Below are positions 9,154 through 18,694 of a stretch of DNA of 64,000 nt, one piece after another. The DNA is from Sulfurospirillum diekertiae (GTDB taxonomy: Bacteria > Campylobacterota > Campylobacteria > Campylobacterales > Sulfurospirillaceae), in assembly GCF_002162315.1 (NCBI RefSeq), contig NZ_CP021416.1, positions 372,001-436,000 of the forward strand, given 5' to 3'. The position numbers were made by a program, and so were the translations under genes. The notes beneath the pieces were generated by a model, which did no database searches, was not told the DNA's origin, and saw only the letters and a program-made list of their open reading frames with translations. Position 1 is the first letter of the stretch, and each line of letters starts with the position of its first letter.

Positions 9154-10716
9154 ATGTTAGACATACAACGAAGAAAAGCGATGCAAAAACTTGCATTACT
9201 TGGTGGGGGTATGGCACTTTTTTCTACATTGGATGTGCAAGCAAAAATGTTGGAAAAAGATGTGCCTAAATGGGATGAAGAGTACGATGCCATTGTTGTT
9301 GGTAGCGGGTATGCGGGTACAGCTGCGATGCTTTCGATGATGGATAAAGGGCTTAAAAATGTATTGATGATAGACAAGATGCAGTACATGGGCGGGAACT
9401 CTTCCATCAGTGGTGGCTCTTACGCGATGTCTCGAACATCGATTCAAAAAGAGAATGGTGTGGTAGATGATCCTGAAATGCACATCAAAGACACGCTCAA
9501 AAGCGGGCATAACCTAAACAATCCAGAGATGGTGCGCATTATGGCGTATGAAGGTTTAGATGCGTTTAACTGGCTCGTGGATAATGGGGTAAAATGGAAG
9601 CTTTTTAGTCGAAGCGGAGGACATAGCGCTCCTCGTAACCATTCTGTGGGTGTTGGCTCGTACATCACGATGCCTCTGCAAGAGCAGATCATCAAACGTG
9701 GTGGGCAACAACGCACACGGATTATTATGGATGAGTTGGTGTACAACGACAAAGGTATCGTCATTGGTATGAAAGTACGTGAAAAGTATGAGTTTAAATT
9801 TGATCGTTCTTTTGATGAAAATGACAATAAAACGGGGAAAGTCAAGTATTACCGTGCCAATGCTGGCGTTGTTTTGGCAACAGGTGGTTGGGCGGCTGAT
9901 CCAAAAGTGCGACAGATTTTCGATCCTTCACTCACACCCAATATGCCAACCACCAACCATTACGGTGCAACAGGCTATACCATTCAAAAACTCATCAAAG
10001 ATGATGTGGATTTGATTGATATGCAATACATTCAAATCATGCACGTCACTTCTGCGGATGAAGATAGCTTTGGCTTTGCCTTTCGTACGATTACGAGTGG
10101 GTACAGCTTTGGCATGATGATTAACCCCAAAACAGGACGTCGGTTTGTCAATGAAATCGCCGATCGTAAAATCAGTTCGGACGCTATTTTTGCGATGAAT
10201 GAGGGCGGTAAAAACCATCCAATTTTGTTTATGGATGTTAATGGTGCAAAAACAGTTGAAATTGATGAATTGCAACGTGGCATTGAAGCAGGTGCCGTAT
10301 ATCAGTTTGAGACGTTAGATGAGATGATCGCTAAATTTAACATTAATAAAGAGCCTTTTTTAGAGGAGCTTAAAAAATACAATTCTTATGTAAAAGCAGG
10401 GAAAGACCCTGACTTTAATCGTACATTTTCCAAATACAAAGGAACCACGATTACGATTGAGCAGCCACCTTTTTTTGCAGCACGACCAGGTCCTAAGATT
10501 CATCACTGTATGGGTGGTGTTCATACGACCGTTAATTGCGAAGTTTTCAATAAATCTGGAAAGCTCATTGAGGGATTATTCGCCTGTGGTGAAGTGACGG
10601 GTGGAAGGCATGGCTATAACAGATTGGGGTCAAACTCTGTTGTAGATTGTATTGTCTTTGGACGCCGTGCAGGTTTTGCTATTGCTGAGCGTTATCAAAA
10701 AATGGTAAGGAGTTAA
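9154..10716 (+). CDS. fccA: Periplasmic FAD-dependent fumarate reductase-like flavoprotein (FccA type)
   Basis: Flavoprotein of the fumarate/methacrylate/urocanate reductase family, 520 residues from the ATG at 9154, which follows GAGGAGG. The N-terminus, QRRKAMQKLALLGGG, looks like a Tat signal. The FAD-binding VVGSGYAGTAA follows at about 48. Catalytic-domain landmarks include KIHHCMGGVHTT and RHGYNRLGSNSVVD (substrate histidine and arginine regions). It has no haem domain; electrons should come from the two cytochromes encoded next. Wolinella FccABC has this same three-part organisation and was linked to methacrylate reduction, but the acceptor here (fumarate, methacrylate/acrylate, urocanate or other enoate) cannot be told from sequence. 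The stop codon overlaps the next gene's possible first ATG. Confidence 0.88.
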   Translation: MLDIQRRKAMQKLALLGGGMALFSTLDVQAKMLEKDVPKWDEEYDAIVVGSGYAGTAAMLSMMDKGLKNVLMIDKMQYMGGNSSISGGSYAMSRTSIQKENGVVDDPEMHIKDTLKSGHNLNNPEMVRIMAYEGLDAFNWLVDNGVKWKLFSRSGGHSAPRNHSVGVGSYITMPLQEQIIKRGGQQRTRIIMDELVYNDKGIVIGMKVREKYEFKFDRSFDENDNKTGKVKYYRANAGVVLATGGWAADPKVRQIFDPSLTPNMPTTNHYGATGYTIQKLIKDDVDLIDMQYIQIMHVTSADEDSFGFAFRTITSGYSFGMMINPKTGRRFVNEIADRKISSDAIFAMNEGGKNHPILFMDVNGAKTVEIDELQRGIEAGAVYQFETLDEMIAKFNINKEPFLEELKKYNSYVKAGKDPDFNRTFSKYKGTTITIEQPPFFAARPGPKIHHCMGGVHTTVNCEVFNKSGKLIEGLFACGEVTGGRHGYNRLGSNSVVDCIVFGRRAGFAIAERYQKMVRS

Positions 10717-10718
10717 TG

Positions 10719-11147
10719 ATGAAACAGCTATGGAAACAACTCCTCTTCAGCATGGTTCTTTTAGGCGGTTTTTGCACAGTAGCAATGGCCGCCAATGAGA
10801 GTGGGTCTTTAAGTGTGACGCCTAACTTGAATGAAAAATATTCGGAAAAAAACTATCCGATACAAGGAGTACATCAAAAATTAGGGCTTACATGTAAAGA
10901 GTGCCACAGTGAAGAAAAAGCGGAAGATTATTCCAGTGCGATGAAGGCGACTTGTTTTAAATGCCATGAAAATTATGAGAAACTGCAAGAGCGCACAGGG
11001 CATTTAGGGCATAACAACAACATTCACGCTTCACCGCACTTTACCAATATTGATTGTGATCTTTGCCACAAATCGCATCAGCCGTCACAAAATCTTTGTG
11101 TCCAGTGTCATGGTCAAAAAACCATGAAACAGCTGATCGTTAAGTAA
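10719..11147 (+). CDS. fccB: Periplasmic tetrahaem cytochrome c (FccB type)
   Basis: A 142-residue exported cytochrome with a Sec signal peptide (KQLWKQLLFSMVLLGG to AMAA). It has four haem motifs: CKECH, CFKCH, CDLCH and CVQCH. It fits the small tetrahaem cytochromes that shuttle electrons to soluble flavoprotein reductases. Two adjacent ATGs occur; the second, at 10719, lies six bases after AAGGAG and is preferred, while the first overlaps the fccA stop. One TTACATGTAA copy encodes the LTCK at the first haem site, so the palindrome sits directly in a haem-binding motif. It is translationally coupled between the flavoprotein and the membrane quinol dehydrogenase. Confidence 0.88.
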   Translation: MKQLWKQLLFSMVLLGGFCTVAMAANESGSLSVTPNLNEKYSEKNYPIQGVHQKLGLTCKECHSEEKAEDYSSAMKATCFKCHENYEKLQERTGHLGHNNNIHASPHFTNIDCDLCHKSHQPSQNLCVQCHGQKTMKQLIVK

Positions 11148-11157
11148 GGAGGGGCAG

Positions 11158-11763
11158 ATGAAAAAGATCATTATCATCACCGCATTGGTGAGTTTTTGTG
11201 TCGCATTGGTTTTCGTATGGGGTGGAACAAAAGTGGTGAAGGCAACAGGCGATGCACCGTTTTGTGGCGCGTGCCATTCATGGGATGGCTTGATAGCTCA
11301 AACGCATTTACAAGACCCCATTCATGGCAATGCCAATCCAAAAGGGGTACAAGCCACATGTACGGAGTGTCACTTGCCACATAGTTCTCTCATTACTTAT
11401 TTAGGGGTGAAAGCTAAAAATGGTATTGCAGAGGGGTGGACAACGCTTACAGGCGATGCGAGTAAAAAAGATTGGTTAGCCAATCGTGAGCATGCTCGTA
11501 AAAATTATACCTATGATAGCTCTTGTTTAGCATGTCACAGCACTCTTTTGGAAAAAGCCAATCAAGAAGCATTCAAAGATGAATCTTCAAGCAAGATGCA
11601 TCTTAAATACATAGCATTTCAAGGGACGAAAGAGGCAATGCAGTGTACCAGTTGCCATAAGTTTATTGGACATAAAGACTTAGGCGAGACGCTCTTTAAG
11701 CATAATGACACCAGACCAGAATCGTGGGATGAGTGGGAAAAACAGCGTAAAGAGAAAAAATAG
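11158..11763 (+). CDS. fccC: NapC/NrfH-family tetrahaem quinol dehydrogenase (FccC type)
   Basis: A 201-residue membrane-anchored cytochrome. One N-terminal helix (about residues 4-26) holds a periplasmic domain with four CxxCH motifs: CGACH, CTECH, CLACH and CTSCH. NapC/NrfH proteins oxidise menaquinol and pass electrons to periplasmic cytochromes, so it should link the quinone pool to the upstream FccB- and FccA-like proteins. The ATG follows AAGGAGGGGCAG ten bases after the previous stop. It is the last gene of the operon; a strong hairpin terminator follows. Confidence 0.9.
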   Translation: MKKIIIITALVSFCVALVFVWGGTKVVKATGDAPFCGACHSWDGLIAQTHLQDPIHGNANPKGVQATCTECHLPHSSLITYLGVKAKNGIAEGWTTLTGDASKKDWLANREHARKNYTYDSSCLACHSTLLEKANQEAFKDESSSKMHLKYIAFQGTKEAMQCTSCHKFIGHKDLGETLFKHNDTRPESWDEWEKQRKEKK

Positions 11764-11774
11764 TTTTGTAAAAA

Positions 11775-11807
11775 AAAGAGGGGAAAATATGTACTCTTCC
11801 CCTCTTT
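11775..11807. terminator. Bidirectional terminator after the fcc operon
   Basis: An 11-bp stem (AAAGAGGGGAA paired with TTCCCCTCTTT, 11-base loop) lies between convergent genes. It is A-rich on the left and merges on the right into a TTTACATGTAAA palindrome at 11805-11816. Confidence 0.75.
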
Positions 11808-11827
11808 ACATGTAAAGATATTATATG

Positions 11828-13715
11828 TTAATTATTCACCTTCTCATAAACCAAAGGATAGTTTAACAGTGGCAGATATTCGCCATCATACAGCACATCC
11901 TTTTCATCGATCAAGGTTTCTGTAATACCTGCTCCTTGGGTTAAAATGGCTTCTTTTTCAATAGGACGATCGGTAATGATTTCACCTATTTTATAAGGCG
12001 TACCATTAAGGTGTGTGTAGGCTTCTTTGCCAACTCGTGCGTAACGAAAGGTAAACGGGGTTTGCGCAAAGATATCTTTTCCCAAAGTAAAACGCTCAGT
12101 CACCACCACTTTTCGGTACCCAATTGCACCACTTAGCGCCTCTTTTTCGCTAGGATAGAGCAAGCTTGGTTGAATAAATCCCTCTGGCGTGAGGTACGCT
12201 TTATGGTCCACAAATTCACCCATCAGCGTTACATGTAAACGTTGTTGGGCCACTAAGGTTTCAAGATGACTCACATCCAAAGCACGCCAATCATCGCTGT
12301 AACCGTGCTTTTGGGTGATGGTCTGCACCAAAAAGGCTTCCATGCTAGAAGGCATCACGCCGTACAGATTGGCTCCTACTACATGTTTTAAGAAGTAGCC
12401 AAATTCGCCTTGATGTGTTTTGCGATTGAGCGGATCGCCTCTGCCTGAAACTGCTTTGCCTTCCTTCATATGGTAGGCAAGATAATCCATTTCAGCCCAA
12501 CCCAGTTTATCGGAAAATTTACGGGGAAATGCCCATGTAGAGTCAATGGTATTGCCTGCCTGAGGTAAAAGCAGAGGGTTCAAAGCCATAATTATCGCTG
12601 TGACAGCCAATGCATTGCATCAACTCTTCGGCTTTTTGCGGTCGCAAGTTTCCTTTGGCATCTTCGATAAACCCTGCTAAAATCCAGCCTGCGCCGTTGT
12701 TGATCCAGCCTTGTTTTTCATTGAGAAAGATCGGTGCATCTTCATCTTTTTCGACCATTTCACCAGGATAAAACATCTTAGTCTTGACCATATAGCGTAT
12801 CTCTTTCACGCGAGTTGCGCGTGTTCCTTTGGCACGCAAATCGACATAATGCAACGGATGCGCAAATTCGGTGTAAAGCGGATAAAGCCCACGATGCACT
12901 TCCACATCGCTTGCCTTGCCATAGTAGGTTTTAGGATCATTCGCTTCAAGTCTATCGGTGATCGCACGCTCTAAAAGCGCAAGATTTTGAGCATAAATGG
13001 CTTCACTCCACGCTCCTTTTGCATCTTGCATAAAGGCTTTGGGAAGACGAATGTAAATGCCAGAGACGCTTCCGCTCATCGGTGTGAAAATGCCATACGG
13101 CATAAAATTGATTGCACGCCAGCCTGTGATGTCTCCAAAAAGAGCGCGTTCTTTACTTTTGGTACGCACAAAGCCATCCGCTTTTGCAGGAAGATCGGAG
13201 GGAGAAAGATCGGGGAAAAGCCTCCATGTCGAGGTGTCTTGTCCGTTTTCCCAGCCCATTTCCCCACCACGCTTGGAATAAGCAATGCTCCAATTGTTTT
13301 GTTTAAGATACTCAACCATTGTTCTTTCATCAAAACGGTTGGCGCTTTTTTGATACGCCACTTCAAGTCGTTCAGGAAAGAGGGTGTTTTCCCACGGGTT
13401 GATCGTCGCAGCAATCGTTTGTTGCGTTACGGGGGCAAAGCTATACGTCGTTTGAAGATTGCCTGTGACCGTTGAAAGTCCCGCTTGGGGATTATTGTTG
13501 CCTAAATGTGCACGCGCAGGGGCATTGGTGTGGCAAAACATGCAGGCATTTTGAGTCCCACCACTGGTTTCGATGTAACATTGTGCGGGAATATTGGCAT
13601 ACGGATTATGAAGCGTCGTACGGCTGATATATTCACCCATCAACGTTCCGCCAAAGCCCACAATGGAGCTAAGGCAGAGCAGGATGATGGGGCGATTAAA
13701 GCCCTGGGATGCCAT
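11828..13715 (-). pseudogene. Di-haem c-type cytochrome, frameshifted
   Basis: One gene split over two frames: 12543-13715 (from MASQGFNRP) and 11828-12610. The N-terminal part has a membrane or signal helix (PIILLCLSSIVGFGG), a first haem motif CMFCH and, near its end, CIGCH. The second frame resumes with GNTIDSTWAFPRK, which normally follows the second haem motif in this kind of protein. The shift lies between about 12555 and 12600 and corresponds to one extra base; a T4 run or a CAGG repeat are candidates. The joined product would be about 630 residues. No firm family name is recognised. It overlaps the 3' end of the upstream phoX-like gene by about 20 bases, so the two form an operon. Confidence 0.72.
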
Positions 13716-15537
13716 AGATGTATCCAATAGGCGCTTGAAATTTGTCAATCAATGGCGTTAGTTTTTGTTGAAGCTCTTTACTGGTGGTTTTGGTGAAATC
13801 ACCAAGGTGTTGCGCATTGCTCATGATGTACGCGTAGCCATTGAGGTTTTCGACGACTTGAAGCCCTGTAGATTCTGCACCTGCAGGGATGGAAAGAATG
13901 CGAGAGAGTTTTTTCGTGTCGATGTTATACGCCCAAAGGTAGTTGTTCACGTGCGCGCCACTGTCTTCGCCGATGAAAAGGGTACGCGCGCGTGAGGAGT
14001 AAAAGAGGTTATCGGTGTTGGCAATTTTATCAACCACACAGGTGTTACCATCTTTGTCAGTTGCCATCTCTTCGCCTAAAAGCATGCTTGGTACGTGCAT
14101 GGAGACGGGAACAAAATCGCTGAGGATGGGTTCATTATTCTCATCTTTAACATTGCTTGCAAGTGCGATTTCATATGTACCACCGCAACGATTTTTAGCG
14201 ACGCGAATGTCATCTTTTGCAAAGGTACTGTCTTTTGCCATCCCTTTTTCGATGTACGACATAGCGATGTAGATTTTTTTATCTTCAGGGTTAAAGGCAA
14301 CGCCTTCCATTTTGTTAAACTCGGTTGTCGCACCAAGGTACGCGGCGTAACGTCGGGTCTCTAAGAAGGCAGCCACTTTTTCCATGCCCGGTTTGAGTTT
14401 GAGGTATTCGATGTCCGAATGACCTGCTTTGATGGCTTTAAATTCTTCGTGTTTACTCGCATCAAAACTGGCAGGAGCATACGCTTCAAAAATATCGTTA
14501 AAGGTGTATTTGTCTTTCCACTCCATCACTTCTTTAGTGGAGGCATGCCCAAGTTTAATCCATGAAAGCGTTGCTTGACCGCCATCTTTAGCGCCATCTT
14601 CATTGGTTTGATGCCATTTTGCCGCGTATATCGTTCCATTGTCTAAATCACCTTTGGCATCGCCTATGTACATAAACAGACCGACATTCGTGCCATCATC
14701 GCCAAAAAAGGCAGTTTTGCCATCGCTCATAATCTTTGCCATCTCCCATGTGCCGCGACCCATCGCAAAGTGTTTGGTAACATTTGTCTTGCCACTTTTA
14801 TCGACGGCAACTTCGGTGATGTGACCGTAATCATAAGGATTCGCCTCTTTTTTGCCTTCAAAATAGAGCTCGCTCATCGCTTTTAAGCCTTTTTGCGCTT
14901 TTGTGTACTCTTTGCCACTGGCAGCGGTGAAGAAAAGATCATAATCTTCTTCGGTTCCTAGGTGCGTATTCCAAGGAGTTTGTGACCCCGCACAGGGAAT
15001 CCAGATGCCGCCTACTTTGGAGAAATCGATGGGGTATTGATCAACAGCTTTGAGCTTGCCATTTTTGGCATCTTGCTTGATGGATGTCAGTGTCATACTC
15101 ATGGGTGCGCGCTCATGCCAAACATCGGTTTTCTCAGCCGAAGAGCCATCGCTTAAAATCCAGTCGTACTCATAGTGGGTGACAAGATAGAGAGAGCCAT
15201 CTACCTTTAAAAGAGAGTTGCTATCAGGTGTTTCGGCAATGAGCGGTTTGCCAAAAGGATCAAGCAAAGGTTTCATTGAAGCGGTGTAGAGCTGTCCTGC
15301 AGGATTTTTATTGGTTCCAACTTTGTCTTTGACCCCAAAAAGTGTTTGGTACGAGAGATTACGCTCAATCGTTCCACCGCTGGTGGTGTGAATAATGACT
15401 TTGGCTTCTGAGTAAGCTTTTGCCATCTGTTCAGGGGTTTTGGGTGCGTCCATACCTATAAATTCAACCGAGCCTGCTGCACATAAGCTTGAAGCAACGA
15501 AAGAGAGTGATACACAGAGTGTTGTAAGCGATTTCAC
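13696..15537 (-). CDS. phoX: PhoX/DUF839-family periplasmic protein
   Basis: A 613-residue exported protein of the PhoX (DUF839) beta-propeller family, known for Ca/Fe-dependent alkaline phosphatases. Family-like segments include CAGSQTPWNTHLGTEEDYD and YDYGHITEV, and GEDSGAHVNNYLWAY near the C-terminus. The start is the GTG at 15537, five bases after TGGAGG, which gives a clean signal peptide (MKSLTTLCVSLSFVASSLCA). That peptide is Sec-like with no twin arginine, whereas characterised PhoX enzymes, including the Campylobacter one, use Tat. The downstream, translationally overlapping di-haem cytochrome gene is also unexpected for a phosphatase. Activity is therefore uncertain; the family call is firm. 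Confidence 0.82.
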   Translation of the reverse strand: MKSLTTLCVSLSFVASSLCAAGSVEFIGMDAPKTPEQMAKAYSEAKVIIHTTSGGTIERNLSYQTLFGVKDKVGTNKNPAGQLYTASMKPLLDPFGKPLIAETPDSNSLLKVDGSLYLVTHYEYDWILSDGSSAEKTDVWHERAPMSMTLTSIKQDAKNGKLKAVDQYPIDFSKVGGIWIPCAGSQTPWNTHLGTEEDYDLFFTAASGKEYTKAQKGLKAMSELYFEGKKEANPYDYGHITEVAVDKSGKTNVTKHFAMGRGTWEMAKIMSDGKTAFFGDDGTNVGLFMYIGDAKGDLDNGTIYAAKWHQTNEDGAKDGGQATLSWIKLGHASTKEVMEWKDKYTFNDIFEAYAPASFDASKHEEFKAIKAGHSDIEYLKLKPGMEKVAAFLETRRYAAYLGATTEFNKMEGVAFNPEDKKIYIAMSYIEKGMAKDSTFAKDDIRVAKNRCGGTYEIALASNVKDENNEPILSDFVPVSMHVPSMLLGEEMATDKDGNTCVVDKIANTDNLFYSSRARTLFIGEDSGAHVNNYLWAYNIDTKKLSRILSIPAGAESTGLQVVENLNGYAYIMSNAQHLGDFTKTTSKELQQKLTPLIDKFQAPIGYIYGIPGL

Positions 15538-15692
15538 GAAAGCCTCCAGATAAATTTTTGATAGCATAATCGTAATCAAGAAGAGTTACAAAGATGTTAC
15601 AATCTTAAAAATAAGCGCTAATTTATACAGCTATGTAGGAGTTGAAGTAAGCTGATTTAGAATAGAATGCAATAAATTTATAAGGAGGAAAA

Positions 15693-16434
15693 ATGAAAAC
15701 ATTTGTAGCACTTTTTTATGCTTTTTATGTGTGCGACCCTCTCGTTTGCCAAAGAGGGTTTCGTCACGTATGTTGTTGATGGAAAAACGTATGAGGGATA
15801 CTATACTACACCTTCGGATGAAGCGCCGTTGGTCTTTATTATACACGATTGGGATGGACTCAATGAGTACGAAATGACACGCGCAAAGATGCTTAATGCT
15901 CTTGGGTATGGTGCTTTTGCCATAGACCTTTTTGGACAGGGTGTTAAACCTGTTACCCTTGAAGAAAAAAAAGCTTTAACCAATGCACTGTATAACGATC
16001 GAGCAAAAATGCGTAAACTCCTTGATGCAGGGTATCAAGCGGCTAAAAAAGAAGGTGCAAACGTTTCAAATGCCATAGGCATTGGTTACTGTTTTGGGGG
16101 TGCAGCACTTTTAGAAATGGCACGTATGGGAACACCTCTGAAAGGTTTTGCTGTTTTTCATGGTGGATTAGCAACACCAACAGGTGAAGATTATACGAAA
16201 ACAAAAGGGTTTATTTTGGTTCTACACGGCTCAGCCGATGAGAGTGTCAGCCTCGATGAATTTACAGGACTGGCGAAAGAGCTTGAAAAAACAAAACTCA
16301 AACATGAGATGATCACGTACAGTGGTGCGCCGCATGCCTTTACTGTGTTTGGAACGGATAGATACAGAGAAGATGCTGATAAAAAATCATGGCGAAGATT
16401 GGTTGAGTTTTTAGGAGAGATGCTTTCAAAATAG
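15693..16434 (+). CDS. Dienelactone hydrolase-family protein, frameshift in the signal peptide
   Basis: Alpha/beta hydrolase of the dienelactone hydrolase family. The main frame runs from 15718 and shows HDWDGLNEY, the nucleophile Cys in GIGYCFGGAA, Asp in HGSADESV and His in GAPHAF, a complete catalytic triad. A well-placed start with AAGGAGG lies at 15693, but in another frame. Removing one T from the T6 run at 15712-15717 joins them as MKTFVALFMLFMCATLSFA, a textbook signal peptide. As written, translation from the good start ends early, and only a leaderless product from 15718 is possible. Substrate unknown. Homopolymer slip, phase switch or base-calling error are all possible. Confidence 0.82.
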
Positions 16435-16479
16435 AGGTATATTTTTTGCTTGTATCTTTACATGTAAAAGGAGTTAGCC

Positions 16480-16851
16480 ATGGACAGCAGACTATTTCAA
16501 ATTGACCCGTATGCAGGTATTAGTTATGGGCTTTACAATTCAGTTAAAGGTGATAAAGGAAGCTTTGAGGATTTTTTGTTGCACTACGATTCTACAGGCG
16601 CTAACAATGAAGATAGTTCGTGGTTAACCAAACTTGTCAAAGAAGATAATAATAAAGCACTTAGCTCTCCCGCAGTATGGGAAGCCATGAATACCCTTGG
16701 TGTAAATGGACTTGATCTTATGGGTTCCGTAAGTTCATCTGATTTTTTTGATACACAAGCAAGTGGTCTTAAACTTCAACTTATGCAAGCATTTAGCAAA
16801 CGAGAAGACTATGCGCAAATGAAGCCTTTACTTGAACAGCTGATGAGTTAA
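16480..16851 (+). CDS. Hypothetical protein
   Basis: A 123-residue soluble protein not recognised. It starts MDSRLFQIDPYAGISYGLYN after AAAAGGAG, and the palindrome TTTACATGTAAA directly abuts that ribosome site (16457-16468). It has no signal peptide, Cys or obvious motif. Its 3' end overlaps the convergent secreted hypothetical gene by four bases. The C-terminal helix (LKLQLMQAFSKREDYAQMKPLLEQL) suggests a small helical domain. Confidence 0.65.
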   Translation: MDSRLFQIDPYAGISYGLYNSVKGDKGSFEDFLLHYDSTGANNEDSSWLTKLVKEDNNKALSSPAVWEAMNTLGVNGLDLMGSVSSSDFFDTQASGLKLQLMQAFSKREDYAQMKPLLEQLMS

Positions 16852-17189
16852 CGGCACACATAGGTAACAATATCTGACTCAATGGTACCAATCGCAGGTT
16901 GATACCATTCTGTGAGATTATTGGCTGGGATATTCCGAGCAGACTTTGCGTTATAACCAATTTGTCTGAAGTATCGTGAAGGGCAATTGATTTCTGCTTT
17001 AATATATAAAATCGTGTCAAAGCTTTGACGTCTTAAGACAACATAATTCACCGTTGCTTGTTTGCCTATTTCCAGTAGATAGTATTTGTAGATGTCTTTA
17101 TAGGCCGTCCGTGGAATTTCGATATCTTGAGATTTTTGCGCACCATAGGTACTAAGAGCCATAATAAGGCTCAAAAATATTCGTATCAT
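16848..17189 (-). CDS. Hypothetical exported protein
   Basis: A 113-residue protein beginning with a short Sec signal (MIRIFLSLIMALSTYGA). The mature part is about 95 residues, with two cysteines near residues 89 and 112 that could form a disulfide. No family recognised. It is divergent from the GGDEF-EAL gene and tail-to-tail with the preceding hypothetical gene, overlapping it by four bases. Confidence 0.65.
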   Translation of the reverse strand: MIRIFLSLIMALSTYGAQKSQDIEIPRTAYKDIYKYYLLEIGKQATVNYVVLRRQSFDTILYIKAEINCPSRYFRQIGYNAKSARNIPANNLTEWYQPAIGTIESDIVTYVCR

Positions 17190-17372
17190 CGTCTGTTCCT
17201 TCGTTGTAAATCTTTCAATTCATTGTATCAAAAGCAGCCTCAATCTGACATGAGTAACAACTTTTTAGATAGGAAAAATACAAAGCAATTTCATCATTTT
17301 GTCATCTTTTTGTCATCTTTTGGGTACAATAACTCTATAGCACTAACACGAGTTTTTAAAAAAGGGCTTTGT

Positions 17373-18677
17373 ATGGGAAATAGTGTGAACAACGACCAAG
17401 AACAACAAGATAAGATCAAATTTCTTACACAAGAACTCCTCCGAGTGCAAAAAAATCTTGTTGAGCAGTTTTACACAGACTCACTAACACGCCTTCCCAA
17501 CCTCTATCAGCTACGACATGACCTTGAAGAAGGGAGTGACTTTACGCTTATTATTGCAAACATTGACAACTTTAAATTACTGAATGATTTTTATGGCTTT
17601 GTTGTGGGCGATTTTATTTTAGAGTCCTTCGCAAAGAGCTTGAAAACAGAACTGAATGAAGTGCCTGTATACCGCATCGCTGGTGATGAGTTTGCCATAT
17701 TAGTGGGTAAAAGGATGAGCTTTTATCTGCTTAAAAACTACCTGACCCATCTTTCTAAACAACTTACCCATCTGAAATATGCTTATGCACAAACCGAAAT
17801 TTATGTAGACTGCACACTCTCTTCCAGTGCAAGTTTTACAAGCGATGACATTTTTTCTAAAGTCAATATGGCACTTAAATATGCCAAAAAAGAGCAGCTA
17901 AAATTTTGGATATACGAAGACACAATGAATTTTTCACAAGAGTATGAGAGCAATCTCAAATATGCGACTAAAGTGCGTAAAGCTATTGTAGATTTTTCAG
18001 GAATTGTGCCTTATTTTCAACCTATTATTGACAACAAGACCAATGAAATTATTAAGTTTGAAGCACTTTCACGTCTGGTGGATGAAGACGGTGCAATTCA
18101 TTCACCGCACAACTTTATTCCTGTTGCAAAGATGATTAAAGTGTATGACAAAATTACGATGGCTATCATCGACAAAAGCTTTCAGGTTTTTGAATCCCAT
18201 GCATATGATTTTAGCATTAACCTTTCGTTCGAAGACATCATTAACCAAGATATTTACGATTTTATTATCTGCAAATTACGTGATTCGAACATGGGACATA
18301 GAGTCACATTTGAGCTTTTAGAGTCTGAGAAGGTGAACGACTTTAACAAAGTGATCCATTTTTTCAATGAGATTAAACGCTATGGTGCCAAAGTGGCGAT
18401 TGACGATTTTGGAAGCGGCTTTTCCAACTTTTCTTACATCACAAAACTCAGTCCCGATTTTATTAAAATAGATGGCAGTCTCATTAAAGACATCGACCAA
18501 GATAAAAACGCTCAAATAATTGTAGAGACAATCGTGGACTTTTCCAAAAAACTGGGCATTAAAACCGTTGCGGAGTTTGTTCATTCTAGCACGGTTCTCT
18601 CTACCGTCAAACAGTTGGGCATCGACTATTCTCAGGGCTATTTTATCGATATGCCTTCCCCTCATATTCTCAAATAA
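17373..18677 (+). CDS. GGDEF-EAL cyclic-di-GMP protein
   Basis: A 434-residue cytosolic protein from the ATG at 17373 (MGNSVNNDQ). The GGDEF domain, about 30-185, has its signature as AGDEF, a variant found in both active and degenerate cyclases. The EAL domain, about 200-430, keeps EALSRL, the Asn in INLS, ELLES, IDDFGSG, KIDG and QGYF, so phosphodiesterase activity is plausible. A short coiled N-terminus replaces any sensor domain. The open frame continues upstream to 17127, but that part overlaps the divergent gene and looks non-coding. A TTTACATGTAAA copy follows the stop by three bases. Confidence 0.88.
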   Translation: MGNSVNNDQEQQDKIKFLTQELLRVQKNLVEQFYTDSLTRLPNLYQLRHDLEEGSDFTLIIANIDNFKLLNDFYGFVVGDFILESFAKSLKTELNEVPVYRIAGDEFAILVGKRMSFYLLKNYLTHLSKQLTHLKYAYAQTEIYVDCTLSSSASFTSDDIFSKVNMALKYAKKEQLKFWIYEDTMNFSQEYESNLKYATKVRKAIVDFSGIVPYFQPIIDNKTNEIIKFEALSRLVDEDGAIHSPHNFIPVAKMIKVYDKITMAIIDKSFQVFESHAYDFSINLSFEDIINQDIYDFIICKLRDSNMGHRVTFELLESEKVNDFNKVIHFFNEIKRYGAKVAIDDFGSGFSNFSYITKLSPDFIKIDGSLIKDIDQDKNAQIIVETIVDFSKKLGIKTVAEFVHSSTVLSTVKQLGIDYSQGYFIDMPSPHILK

Positions 18678-18694
18678 ATCTTTACATGTAAAGT

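Noticed and set aside
12987-13475. Plus-strand open frame of 162 codons
   Set aside because: Antisense shadow of the di-haem cytochrome gene; no family features.
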